This document shows, in pieces, positions 1-8,186 of a stretch of 39,587 nt of DNA. Both the position numbers and the translations under genes were made by a program. Location: NCBI GenBank assembly GCA_017441585.1, contig JAFRWW010000025.1:1-39587 (forward strand), written 5' to 3'. A model generated the notes under the pieces. It worked only from the letters and a program-made list of their open reading frames with translations. It did not search any database and had not been told where the DNA came from. Source of the stretch: Lachnospiraceae bacterium. Its GTDB lineage: Bacteria > Bacillota > Clostridia > Lachnospirales > Lachnospiraceae. Within the stretch, counting starts at the first letter, position 1. The number at the start of each line of letters is the position of its first letter.

Positions 1-119
1 CTCGAAAGAAGAAGCTTCTGGAAAAGCAGAAAGAAGGAAAGAAGCGCATGAGACAGATCGGCAATGTGGAGATCCCCCAGAAGGCTTTCATGTCCGTGCT
101 GAAGCTGGATGAATCCTGA
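1..119 (+). CDS. lepA: LepA (elongation factor 4), 3' end only
   Basis: The window opens inside this gene; the reading frame starts at base 3 and ends with TGA at 117-119, giving 38 residues. The tail carries the very conserved LepA C-terminus: a Lys/Arg-rich stretch ([13 protein letters not shown]) followed by [13 protein letters not shown]. In the family this basic C-terminal domain binds the ribosome, and LepA is a GTPase that back-translocates or remodels stalled ribosomes. The GTPase domains lie outside the window. The call rests on the recognisable C-terminal signature alone, but that signature is distinctive. Confidence 0.93.
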   Translation, partial: RKKKLLEKQKEGKKRMRQIGNVEIPQKAFMSVLKLDES

Positions 120-140
120 TGGATCTTTAAATCCGGCGGT

Positions 141-163
141 GCATGTTTTTCTTGAAAACATGC
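141..163 (+). terminator. Stem-loop after lepA, possible weak terminator
   Basis: GCATGTTTT (141-149) pairs perfectly with AAAACATGC (155-163) across a 5-base loop. The stem is AT-rich and is followed by GTATTAATAAG rather than a T-run, so it is a poor intrinsic terminator. It sits 21 bases after the lepA stop, where a terminator would be expected. Confidence 0.35.
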
Positions 164-214
164 GTATTAATAAGGTAAAATTGGATTGATCGCACATATT
201 TGAAATACTTATGG

Positions 215-304
215 CAATTGTCATTTTGAGTGAATGTGTTTATCAGTTGTCATTTTGAGTGAATGTGTTTATCAGTTGTCATTCTGAGCGAAGCGAAGAA
301 TCTT
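215..304 (+). repeat. Three tandem copies of a 29-base unit
   Basis: TCATT(T/C)TGAG recurs at 221, 250 and 279, an exact 29-base period. The first two units are nearly identical (GTCATTTTGAGTGAATGTG core). The third differs and reads GTCATTCTGAGCGAAGCGAA followed by GAATCTT, a short intergenic sequence I recognise as recurring in many bacterial genomes. The array ends about 20 bases before the HD-GYP start codon, so it lies in that gene's untranslated leader or promoter region. Confidence 0.8.
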
Positions 305-323
305 AAGAAGGAGAATACTGTAT

Positions 324-1421
324 ATGCTTTTCGTAAAAAACGACGACCTGAAGGTGGGCATGAGACTTGCAAAACCCATATACAATAAAAAAGGTGTCCT
401 TTTGTACGACCGGAATTCAAAGCTTACACAACAGGGCATAGATTCCGTTCAGAACTTTGGCCTCATCGGACTTTTTATCCTGGAGCCCGCGGAGCCTATT
501 CCTCCCATGAGTGAGGAGGATATGGAGTTTGAGCGGTTCCAGACCGTGGCGGTATTCCAGATAATGGATGAGCTGGAATACCTGGTATACATGAAGAAAC
601 CCTCGAAGATGAGTGTGATCGTCGCTGATATAATAAAGCATTACGGGCGGCTGAACAAAAAGATCAATTTCGTCCAGAACCTGCGTAGCAAGGAAGATTA
701 CGTATATAAGCATTCTCTTAATGTCGGCATGCTCTGCGCCATGATGACCCACGTGCTGAACCTGCGTCTGGAGGAGCAGAATGAGATAGTGACAGCCGGA
801 GTGGTCCATGATATAGGCAAACTGACTGCCCCCCAAAAGCTTAGGGAAAAGGGTATGGCTTTAAGCCGTGAAGAGCGCATTGAGATGGACCGGTATGAAA
901 AGGCCGGTGCCGCGATAGTGGAAAATGCGTTTAATTCCCATCCGAATATAAAGAGGACCATGGTCTATACCAATAAACTACTCGAGGATTTCAGGAAGGG
1001 CGTGCTGCCTGCAGGCGGCACGGGAAAGCTCATCATGGGCGCCAGGGTACTGATGGTGGCCGAAACCTTTGATACCATGACTGCCATGAATGATTACAGA
1101 GAGCCTTCTTCCGAGATCAGTGCCCTCAAATATTTGATGGCCAATCCCGGGATCTTTGATCCCAAGGTGGTAGAGGCACTGGTAAAGAGCATCAATTTCC
1201 TGACCAACGGATGTACCATTGAACTTAGCAACGGAGAAAAGGGCCTGGTGATAGCCGCCAATGATGACGATGTGCTAAAGCCCATGGTACTTCAGTTTTC
1301 GGATAACAGCATCATAGATCTGGCAAGGAACGGTAAGGGGATCGAGATCACCGACGTGATGAAGACCATGGACAATAGATGTGTGATAGATAAGGAGGCG
1401 CTTAAGGGCGTTAATGTCTGA
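324..1421 (+). CDS. HD-GYP-like protein with degenerate GYP half
   Basis: A 365-residue protein. HD-GYP domains normally hydrolyse cyclic di-GMP using two or three metals. Residues 1-110 resemble the N-terminal region often found in front of HD-GYP domains. The HD half is intact: His130, then VHDIGK with His162, Asp163 and Lys166. The second half aligns by position but has lost its ligands. The usual His-His-Glu and GYP signature is replaced around 214-229 (region with FRKGVLP), and the VADxFDA motif reads VAETFDT (245-251). It may therefore be inactive, or act as a receptor or on another substrate. The start follows AAGAAGGAG at 305-313. The PilT-like gene begins 2 bases after the stop, so the two are surely co-transcribed. 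Confidence 0.82.
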   Translation: MLFVKNDDLKVGMRLAKPIYNKKGVLLYDRNSKLTQQGIDSVQNFGLIGLFILEPAEPIPPMSEEDMEFERFQTVAVFQIMDELEYLVYMKKPSKMSVIVADIIKHYGRLNKKINFVQNLRSKEDYVYKHSLNVGMLCAMMTHVLNLRLEEQNEIVTAGVVHDIGKLTAPQKLREKGMALSREERIEMDRYEKAGAAIVENAFNSHPNIKRTMVYTNKLLEDFRKGVLPAGGTGKLIMGARVLMVAETFDTMTAMNDYREPSSEISALKYLMANPGIFDPKVVEALVKSINFLTNGCTIELSNGEKGLVIAANDDDVLKPMVLQFSDNSIIDLARNGKGIEITDVMKTMDNRCVIDKEALKGVNV

Positions 1422-1423
1422 GT

Positions 1424-2494
1424 ATGCTTGATCTGAACGCACTGTTAAAATATGCAGGTGAAAACGGAGCCTCGGATATACATATCACCGTAGGTATTTC
1501 CCCTCTTATAAGGGTGTCGGGAAAGCTCCGTCCCACACCTTTTCAAAGGATGACCACGGCAGATACGCTGGAGGTCTTTCTCGGAATAGTATCACCTGTA
1601 CAGAGAGATAAATTCGAGTCCGCGGGAGAGATAGATCTGTCCGTGTCCATACCCGGAGCCGGCAGATACAGGGTAAACGCCTATAAGCAAAGAGGCAGTA
1701 TCACCCTGGCCCTTCGTCTGGTGGAAATGGAAATCCCCGAGCCCGTGACTTTGATGATCCCGGATGTGGTCCTTGACATGTGTAACATGCACAGGGGACT
1801 GGTAGTTATTTCCGGTCCTTCCGGCAGCGGTAAGACTACCCTGATGGCGGCTATGATCGATCGGATAAACACCACCCGGGAGTCCTGTATAGTAACTCTT
1901 GAAGATCCGATAGAGTATCTTCACAGCCACAGGAATTCCATAGTGTCCCAGAGGGAGATAGGACTTGATACCGCTTCCTATACCACCGGTATCATGGCGG
2001 CCCTGAGGGAGGACGCCGACGTGATAAGCCTGAGCGCCATGCCTGATGAAAAGGTGGCCACACAGGCTATAATGGCGGCCCAGACCGGTCGTCTGGTCTT
2101 CACCAACATGTACACCTCCGGTATCGTGGAGACAGTGGAAGCCATTATCTCACTCTTTCCGGAGTACCAGCAGGAGATGGCCAGGAATCAGCTGGCATCA
2201 TGTCTTCGCGCCGTCATCACCCGTCAGCTTTGCGACGGTCTGCACGGAGAGCGGATCCCGGCATATGGCATTATGCTTTCAAATAAAAAGATAGCATCGC
2301 ATATACGCTCCGGAGAAATGAGAAAGATCATGGACGTGGTCAGGGAAAGTCCGGATCAGGGCATGATCAGCATGGATGATTCCCTGTTTGATCTCTATGT
2401 AAGAGGCCTCATATCACCGGCCACGGCACTGACTCTCTCCAATGACCAGGAGAGCATGGAGGAGCGTGTGGAGAAGCATCAGACCATGGTGTGA
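1424..2494 (+). CDS. PilT-like type IV pilus ATPase with altered catalytic motifs
   Basis: A 356-residue protein, the normal PilT length. PilT hexamers retract type IV pili by ATP hydrolysis at the inner face of the membrane. The Walker A motif GPSGSGKTT is at 131-139 and the Asp box LEDPIE at 159-164. The Walker B region at 199-206 reads DVISLSAM where the family has DVILVGEM, so the catalytic Glu is Ala205 and the Gly before it is Ser. The following conserved Arg is Pro207. The His box also differs: TGRLVF and NMYT at 221-231 replace TGHLVF and TLHT, so both histidines are gone. The fold should be kept and nucleotide may bind, but hydrolysis is doubtful. No other pilus gene is in the window. 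It is coupled to the HD-GYP-like gene. Confidence 0.82.
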   Translation: MLDLNALLKYAGENGASDIHITVGISPLIRVSGKLRPTPFQRMTTADTLEVFLGIVSPVQRDKFESAGEIDLSVSIPGAGRYRVNAYKQRGSITLALRLVEMEIPEPVTLMIPDVVLDMCNMHRGLVVISGPSGSGKTTLMAAMIDRINTTRESCIVTLEDPIEYLHSHRNSIVSQREIGLDTASYTTGIMAALREDADVISLSAMPDEKVATQAIMAAQTGRLVFTNMYTSGIVETVEAIISLFPEYQQEMARNQLASCLRAVITRQLCDGLHGERIPAYGIMLSNKKIASHIRSGEMRKIMDVVRESPDQGMISMDDSLFDLYVRGLISPATALTLSNDQESMEERVEKHQTMV

Positions 2495-2526
2495 GTTTTT
2501 GAATTATTGATTTTGGAGAAATACAG

Positions 2527-3939
2527 ATGGAAGTATTAAGGTTTATAGCAGATTCGATCGACGCCAAAAACGGTTTTCTCTGTTACCTGCTGGTGTTTGG
2601 CCTGATCATGGTGGTCATTACCTATGTGACACTGCGCATTGTCAAGAAGACTTTTAAACATCTTCGCAAAAACAAAAAGAGCATACACCTTTTGTTTTTT
2701 GAACGGCTGGTTCAGGTGGTGATCGTAATATCGGCATTCCTGATCTTTCTGTTCGGATATATAGGAACTGCCCAGCTGTGGCATACCGTATTCGGATCTA
2801 CTGTAGTAGTCGGCGGTATCATAGGTATCGCCGGACAGGATGTGCTCAAGGATATACTGGGCGGACTGATGATCAGCTTTTACAAGCCCTTTGACGTGGG
2901 TGACAGACTGTATGTCCCGGGCATAGAAAAACCCGTTGTGGTAGAGGATATCACCATGCATCACGTGGTACTCAGGGCAAGGGACGGGATGCACTATATC
3001 ATACCCAACAGTGAGATCAATAAGCTGACCATAACACATTCGAACTATGATCATGGAAACCGTGCCACTTATCTTCAGATCCCCGTATCTTACACAGCGG
3101 ACCTTCGGGAAGTCATAAAACTGATACGGCAGGCTGTGAAGGAATGTCCTTATACCTGTCCCAACAACTGGGCAAATAAGGATCTGGACGGATACGGAGA
3201 TGTATATCTGACACGCATAGAAGATTCCGCGATGCTGATGGAAACCACCATCTGGTCTGAAATGGGTTCAGACAATGATCTGGCAGTGAGCGAGGCTTAC
3301 CAGGCCATTATAAGGGCTCTGGCACAGCACGATATAGAAATCCCTTACAACTTTGTGAATGTCATCAAGCGCGAAAATGAGGCCATGTATTTTGACGAGA
3401 ACCGCGTGAACATGGCCATACGCGAATCCGTCACCAGGACCGACACCTTAAGTCTGGATGGAGATGTCTCCGGCTGTGTAAAACAGGTGGTGGAGGAAGC
3501 GGCGAAGTTCTCCGAGTTTCATGGTCTTAAGTCGGGAGAACAGAGCACCATTGAACTTTTGTCCGAGGAACTTTTGTCTCTTATGAACGCAGTGTCGGGA
3601 GAGATGATAGGCAGATTCTGGATCGAAGGAAACCGGCATAAGGTAAACATACATCTGCGCTCTACCATGGATATGGATTCCAGGAAAAAGGCACAGATCC
3701 TCGGCATGTCCAGGGAAGGCAAGAATTCCGTATTTATCGGGCTTGCAAACAGGGTGAGGGAAATGGTCCAAAACGGCATGGGGGACTTCGGCGGCGTCTC
3801 ATTTTCCCTTAAAAAGAACGGCATCATAAAGAAATCCGACGGTCTGGAGAAGATACTCATAACCAAGCTTTCCGACGATGTGCTGGTTTCAGTGATGGGG
3901 AATAAGGTGGAGATAGTGGTTGTTAAGAGGTTTGTTTGA
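2527..3939 (+). CDS. MscS-family mechanosensitive channel with extra C-terminal domain
   Basis: A 470-residue membrane protein. MscS channels open under membrane tension and release solutes. Hydrophobic segments lie near 17-38, 59-80 and 86-110. The third is the Gly/Ala-rich pore helix (VVVGGIIGIAGQDVLKDILGG), followed by the beta domain with KPFDVGDR and then MHYIIPNSEINK. After the MscS core (to about 285) comes an unusual cytoplasmic segment of about 170 residues. Its helix STIELLSEELLSLMNA is followed by strands that recall the anti-sigma/histidine-kinase-like ATPase fold; this last point is inference from pattern. The gene starts 32 bases after the PilT-like stop, with TTGGAG upstream. 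It probably belongs to the same operon. Confidence 0.85.
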   Translation: MEVLRFIADSIDAKNGFLCYLLVFGLIMVVITYVTLRIVKKTFKHLRKNKKSIHLLFFERLVQVVIVISAFLIFLFGYIGTAQLWHTVFGSTVVVGGIIGIAGQDVLKDILGGLMISFYKPFDVGDRLYVPGIEKPVVVEDITMHHVVLRARDGMHYIIPNSEINKLTITHSNYDHGNRATYLQIPVSYTADLREVIKLIRQAVKECPYTCPNNWANKDLDGYGDVYLTRIEDSAMLMETTIWSEMGSDNDLAVSEAYQAIIRALAQHDIEIPYNFVNVIKRENEAMYFDENRVNMAIRESVTRTDTLSLDGDVSGCVKQVVEEAAKFSEFHGLKSGEQSTIELLSEELLSLMNAVSGEMIGRFWIEGNRHKVNIHLRSTMDMDSRKKAQILGMSREGKNSVFIGLANRVREMVQNGMGDFGGVSFSLKKNGIIKKSDGLEKILITKLSDDVLVSVMGNKVEIVVVKRFV

Positions 3940-4029
3940 GAGCAGTGATTGAAAATTATTGGGATATTTATAGAGGGTACAATAAAGTGAAAGAGGAGTC
4001 CGCAAATAATTCTATTGAGGAGGTGTGAT

Positions 4030-5370
4030 ATGGGGAACTGGGTAGTAGTTGTAGACGATGTGCAGCTCATTCTTACGAGTGCCGAAGAAATTTTGAAAAA
4101 AGCCGGAATGCGTGTCAGTACCTTAAGCTCAGGCAAGGAACTGTTAAGTTTCATGGAGAGCAATTCACCGGATCTTATCCTGCTGGATATCATAATGCCT
4201 GATATGGACGGTTTTGATACTTACAGGGCACTTCGAAAGTATGAAGAAAGATCCGGGAAAAAACAGACCCCGGTCATCTTCCTGACGGGTGATGATAAGA
4301 AAGAAACGGAGAGAAGGGGATTAAAGGCAGGTGCCTCCGACTTTATCCATAAGCCTCTTGATGAAGGTGTATTGATCAAGCGTATCAATAATACGATTAC
4401 AAGCAGCAAGGCCATGGAGGGACTCATACGGGAGGATACCCTTGATAAACTGACCGGTTTTTATACCAAAGCCAGCGGTGAAGAAAAAATAATCGGGCTT
4501 TGTAAAAAGGCTGATGGAGCCCTCATGATCATGGACCTCGATAATTTTACCATAGTGAATGAAAAATATGGTCACGATATGGGAGACCGTGTGCTCATAG
4601 CCTTCGCCGGAGTGGTGAGACGTAATGTCAGGGCCGGTGACATACTGTGCAGGGCCGGCGGAGATAAACTGATGGTTTATTTCCCGAATCTGATGAGAAA
4701 GGAAGCGATAGATTCCCTTTCACACTGGTTAAACGAACTGCTTATGAAAGAGGCAGATTCTCTTTTGGGAAAGAATCATGGCATTCCTCTTGGAATATCC
4801 ATCGGAGTGGCCATCGCTGAAGCGGAAAATAATAATTATCAGGAACTGTACAGGCTGGCTGACAGAGCCTTGTACAGGGCTAAGCGTAATGGTAAGCATG
4901 GATATGAATTGTATGATAATGACTTCACGGAGGAAGACAGCGCAGAGCAGCTGGAACAGGAACTTTCCCGTATAGAGCATACTATTCTGGGATGCGAGGA
5001 TGAGAATGCCGCGGTGCTAATGGCCAGAGATGTATTTTATCACAATTACCGTTATACGGAAAGGATCATGTCCCGTTGCGGTAAGCCTGTTGCAAAGATC
5101 CTGTTTTCATTATCGGTAAACGAAAAAGCTGAAGATGAGACGGATCTTTCGGAGGCAGTTTCCGAATTCGGAAAGATTCTTACAGATAATCTGAATAATA
5201 CAGATACCGTTCTTTTATGGGAGCAGAATATGTATTTCGCGGTGCTGCCGTTTATCACCCAGGCAGAGCTTCCGGGCATTATTGATACAATTACAAAGGC
5301 ATGGAGCCGTACTGCCGTATCTGACAGAATAAAGGTAAGAACATGCTCTTGTGTGTACGGTGTTAAGTAA
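4030..5370 (+). CDS. Receiver-GGDEF response regulator with degenerate GGDEF motif
   Basis: A 446-residue soluble regulator. ATG at 4030 is preferred over an upstream in-frame TTG because AGGAGGTG (4018-4025) sits just before it. The receiver domain is intact: Asp9/Asp10, phospho-acceptor Asp53 in LLDIIMPDMDG, Thr86 and Lys108. The GGDEF domain (about 135-300) has the DKLTGFYTK entry and DLDNFTIVNEKYGHDMGD. The signature itself reads GGDKL at 210-214, so the catalytic Glu is Lys213, and diguanylate cyclase activity is unlikely. Residues 340-446 look like a second, more decayed GGDEF-type fold, with LLWEQNMYF where the signature would be and CSCVYGVK at the end. A likely role is sensing or protein-protein output rather than c-di-GMP synthesis. 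Confidence 0.85.
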   Translation: MGNWVVVVDDVQLILTSAEEILKKAGMRVSTLSSGKELLSFMESNSPDLILLDIIMPDMDGFDTYRALRKYEERSGKKQTPVIFLTGDDKKETERRGLKAGASDFIHKPLDEGVLIKRINNTITSSKAMEGLIREDTLDKLTGFYTKASGEEKIIGLCKKADGALMIMDLDNFTIVNEKYGHDMGDRVLIAFAGVVRRNVRAGDILCRAGGDKLMVYFPNLMRKEAIDSLSHWLNELLMKEADSLLGKNHGIPLGISIGVAIAEAENNNYQELYRLADRALYRAKRNGKHGYELYDNDFTEEDSAEQLEQELSRIEHTILGCEDENAAVLMARDVFYHNYRYTERIMSRCGKPVAKILFSLSVNEKAEDETDLSEAVSEFGKILTDNLNNTDTVLLWEQNMYFAVLPFITQAELPGIIDTITKAWSRTAVSDRIKVRTCSCVYGVK

Positions 5371-5379
5371 GGTGTGTAT

Positions 5380-5505
5380 ATGCATAGGTTATATGAACAG
5401 GGAGATATAGTAGTATTTTGGAATTCTGAAAAATGCAGACATGCCAAGCGATGCGTAAATGGCAGTTTGAGAGCCTTGTTAATCGAGAACTGCCAGAGGC
5501 GCTGA
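5380..5505 (+). pseudogene. Remnant of a YjdI-like (4Fe-4S) mono-cluster protein
   Basis: A 41-codon frame starting with ATG at 5380, 9 bases after the previous stop. It contains GDIVVFWNSEKCRHAKRCV, the N-terminal hallmark of the YjdI/Fer4_19 family (Ile-x-Val-x-(W/F)-(D/N)-x2-Lys-Cys-x-His-x4-Cys). The usual continuation (GxPEVF followed by a Pro-Trp motif) is missing and the frame stops at 5505. I read this as a decayed or truncated copy. A very short functional protein is possible but unlikely. About 225 bases of non-coding DNA follow before the next gene, holding only a promoter candidate. Confidence 0.6.
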
Positions 5506-5593
5506 ATTCCATTTGGAGTCAGCATATCTCGCAGTTTTTTGATCTGAAACAACTGAGAAAAGATTTCGTAACAGTTTTGTGCACATTCCCTAA

Positions 5594-5623
5594 TTGACGA
5601 AATGAACAGATGTTCCATATAAT
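5594..5623 (+). promoter_or_regulatory. Sigma-A-type promoter of the peptide cluster
   Basis: TTGACG (5594-5599) and a perfect TATAAT (5618-5623) are separated by 18 bases. It is the only good promoter seen between the YjdI remnant and the start of the NHLM genes, about 110 bases before the first start codon. It probably drives the exporter genes and perhaps everything to 18594. Confidence 0.65.
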
Positions 5624-5732
5624 AACCTCATTGCTACCGTACCCGATCACAGGTCAGAGTTTCCCATGGCTGGTTTTCGGGCAAGTAAATGGATAAGCGG
5701 CAGGTTCTGTAAGACGATTTCAGGGAGGACAG

Positions 5733-5957
5733 ATGGAGGGGAAAAAGATATTTCGCAAAAAGAGTCTGGAAAGGGTGACCTCCCCCGAACAGCTTGACGA
5801 CTATATCAGGGTGACCACACCGTCCGTGTGGATGATACTGTTTGCGACGCTGATTCTTATTGCTGGGACTCTGTTCTGGGCCGTGTTTGGAAAGATTCAG
5901 ATAAACACCGAAACCGGTGTAAAGGAAGTAGCACCGATCAGTTACATCATCAGATAG
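5733..5957 (+). CDS. Very short NHLM secretion (membrane fusion) protein, probably internally deleted
   Basis: A 74-residue protein starting after GGGAGG (5722-5727). The N-terminus (FRKKSLERVTSPEQLDDYIR, then VTTPSVW) is typical of the NHLP/NHLM secretion protein, an HlyD-like adaptor that links the ABC exporter to the cell surface. One membrane helix follows at about 33-53. Family members have a long coiled-coil and barrel section, in total several hundred residues. Here only about 20 residues follow the helix, ending in VKEVAPISYIIR, which resembles the extreme C-terminus of such adaptors. This suggests an internal deletion that kept the frame. The C39 exporter gene follows after 12 bases. 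Confidence 0.65.
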   Translation: MEGKKIFRKKSLERVTSPEQLDDYIRVTTPSVWMILFATLILIAGTLFWAVFGKIQINTETGVKEVAPISYIIR

Positions 5958-5969
5958 GCAGGAATACAC

Positions 5970-8168
5970 TTGGACGAAACACGCAAAGCGAAAATCAAAC
6001 AGCCGGTGACGGATGGCGTGGCAAAGGTTCCCGTTGTTATGCAGTTGGAAGCACTTGAGTGCGGAGCCGCGTGCCTTACAATGGTTATGGCTTATTATGG
6101 AAAGTGGATACCCCTTGAGCAGGTCCGGGAGGATTGTGATGTTTCGCGTGACGGAACCAATGCGGGCAATATCGCAAAAGCGGCAAGAACCTACGGGTTT
6201 GATGCCAGGGGATTTCTTTATGGATCCAAAAAGCTGAAGAAAAAAGGAACGTTCCCATGCATAATACATTGGGAATTCAATCATTTCGTTGTCCTTTGCG
6301 GCTTCAAAAAAGGAAAGGTATACATCAACGACCCGGCAAGAGGTGATGTCATCATATCGGAGCAGGAGTTCGACGAAGCCTTTACCGGTGTTACCGTTGC
6401 CATCACTCCGGGCAAAGCGTATGAGCCTTCGGGAAGTCCCAGGAGCATGATCGCTTTTGCAAAAAAGCGCATGAAAGGAGCCGGATCGGCAGCGATGTTT
6501 GTTGCGATAGTAACGTCCGTTACATCGATAGGAGCCATCGCTCTGGCGGGTTTTTCCCGGTTTTTCATGGACGAGCTTCTTCCGGGAAGAAATCCTTCGC
6601 TTGTCGGCTTCTTTATGGTCGCTCTTATCATACTTACCATTGTACAGATCGTTGTGGCATGGATCGCGGCGTTTTATTCGCTTCGGATAAGCGGTAAGTT
6701 TGCCGCCGTCGGAAATGCCACTTACTTTTGGCATGTATTACAGCTCCCTATGAGATTCTTCTCACAGCGCATGGCGGGTGATCTAGAACAAAGACGTCAG
6801 GCGAATGCGAACATAGCATATCTGCTTGTCAACACTTTTGCTCCCCTTGTGATAAATACAGTGATGATGATCTTTTATCTCGTCGTGATGCTGTCATATT
6901 CTGCTGCGTTGACGGCGATTGGGATCGGTGCCATAGCGGTGAATGTTTTTGTGGCATATTTTGTCAGTACAAAGAGGATCAACCTCACCCGCGTTATGAT
7001 GCGCGATGAGAGTAAGCTCTATGCCGCGACGGTATCAGGCATAGAGATGATAGATACGATAAAATCGAGTGGTGCCGAGAACAGCTTTTTTGCCAGATGG
7101 TCAGGGTATGAGGCAAGCGTAAACAGTCAGCGCGTCAGGTTTGCCGAGTTGGATGCAAGGCTTGGCAAGGTACCTGCATTCGTCATGGAGCTTGTGTATA
7201 ATATCGTGCTCCTTATGGGCGTGTATCTGATGATAAAGGGCGAGTTCACATCAGGTATGGTACTCGCATTTCAGGGGTTCCTCTCGCAGTTCCTGCTGCC
7301 TGCACAGTCGCTGATCACAGCCGGTCAGCGCCTTCAGGAAATGCGCACGCAGATGGAACGCATAGATGACGTCATGGAGTATCCGAAGGATCCGATCCTG
7401 GAACGTGCCGCTTCTTCGGATATTGAGGAAAAACCATCTATGCAGAAGCTGTCGGGCTGCCTTGAACTGAAGCACGTAACCTTCGGTTATTCAAAGCTCT
7501 CCCCGCCGCTGATCAAGGACTTTAACCTTACGCTCGAGAAGGGAAAGAGCGTTGCGTTTGTCGGAGGAAGCGGCTGCGGAAAAAGTACGCTTTCACGTCT
7601 GATATCAGGGCTCTACCGTCCGTGGGCCGGCCAGATCCTGTTTGACGGCAAACCGGTCAATGAGATAGACAGAGACCTGTTTACAAGTTCTGTGGCAGTC
7701 GTAAATCAGGACATCATCCTGTTCAACGATACGATAGCGAACAATATCAAGATGTGGGACAACTCCATCGAGGATTTTGAGATGATACTTGCGGCAAAGG
7801 ATGCACAGATTCATGAGGAGATCATGAAGAGGAACGGAGGCTACTCCTATAAGCTTCGCGACGGCGGCGTTGATTTTTCGGGAGGACAACGTCAGAGGAT
7901 CGAGATAGCACGGGTTCTTGCCCAGGATCCGACGATCATGATCATGGATGAGGCTACGAGTGCACTCGATGCGCAGACAGAATATGATGTCGTCTCATCC
8001 ATAAAAGAAAGAGGCATCACTACCATAGTCGTGGCACACAGGCTCTCAACGATAAGAGACTGCGACGAAATCATAGTGCTTGACAATGGTAAGGTAGCCG
8101 AGCGCGGTACACATGATGAACTCATGGCAATGGACGGCCTGTATGCAAAGCTTGAGACAAGCGAATAA
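5970..8168 (+). CDS. NHLM-type C39 peptidase/ABC exporter
   Basis: A 732-residue protein that cleaves the leader of a peptide after a double-Gly site and exports the core. The N-terminal C39 peptidase has catalytic Cys31 (ALECGAAC), His105 (NHFVVL) and Asp121 (INDPARG). A six-helix ABC transmembrane domain spans roughly 165-440. The ATPase has Walker A GGSGCGKST at about 532-540, signature FSGGQRQR, Walker B IMIMDEATSALD and the switch His in VVAHRLST. The start is TTG at 5970, supported by AGGCAGGA just upstream; no ATG lies near. It is followed after 18 bases by the second NHLM ABC gene, a standard pairing for this system. The partner substrate is presumably the Nif11-type peptide at 12062. 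Confidence 0.92.
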   Translation: MDETRKAKIKQPVTDGVAKVPVVMQLEALECGAACLTMVMAYYGKWIPLEQVREDCDVSRDGTNAGNIAKAARTYGFDARGFLYGSKKLKKKGTFPCIIHWEFNHFVVLCGFKKGKVYINDPARGDVIISEQEFDEAFTGVTVAITPGKAYEPSGSPRSMIAFAKKRMKGAGSAAMFVAIVTSVTSIGAIALAGFSRFFMDELLPGRNPSLVGFFMVALIILTIVQIVVAWIAAFYSLRISGKFAAVGNATYFWHVLQLPMRFFSQRMAGDLEQRRQANANIAYLLVNTFAPLVINTVMMIFYLVVMLSYSAALTAIGIGAIAVNVFVAYFVSTKRINLTRVMMRDESKLYAATVSGIEMIDTIKSSGAENSFFARWSGYEASVNSQRVRFAELDARLGKVPAFVMELVYNIVLLMGVYLMIKGEFTSGMVLAFQGFLSQFLLPAQSLITAGQRLQEMRTQMERIDDVMEYPKDPILERAASSDIEEKPSMQKLSGCLELKHVTFGYSKLSPPLIKDFNLTLEKGKSVAFVGGSGCGKSTLSRLISGLYRPWAGQILFDGKPVNEIDRDLFTSSVAVVNQDIILFNDTIANNIKMWDNSIEDFEMILAAKDAQIHEEIMKRNGGYSYKLRDGGVDFSGGQRQRIEIARVLAQDPTIMIMDEATSALDAQTEYDVVSSIKERGITTIVVAHRLSTIRDCDEIIVLDNGKVAERGTHDELMAMDGLYAKLETSE

Positions 8169-8186
8169 GGCTTTTTGGGAGAAAAG

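Noticed and set aside
141..163. lepA hairpin as a full intrinsic terminator
   Set aside because: Perfect stem but no T-run; listed only as a weak candidate.
215..304. The 29-base array as a CRISPR
   Set aside because: Units are directly adjacent with no spacers and the third is diverged; no cas gene is in the window.
5506..5618. A second open frame after the YjdI remnant (reading LPEALNSIWSQH and onwards)
   Set aside because: No start codon with a ribosome site and no family resemblance; it does not restore the YjdI C-terminus.
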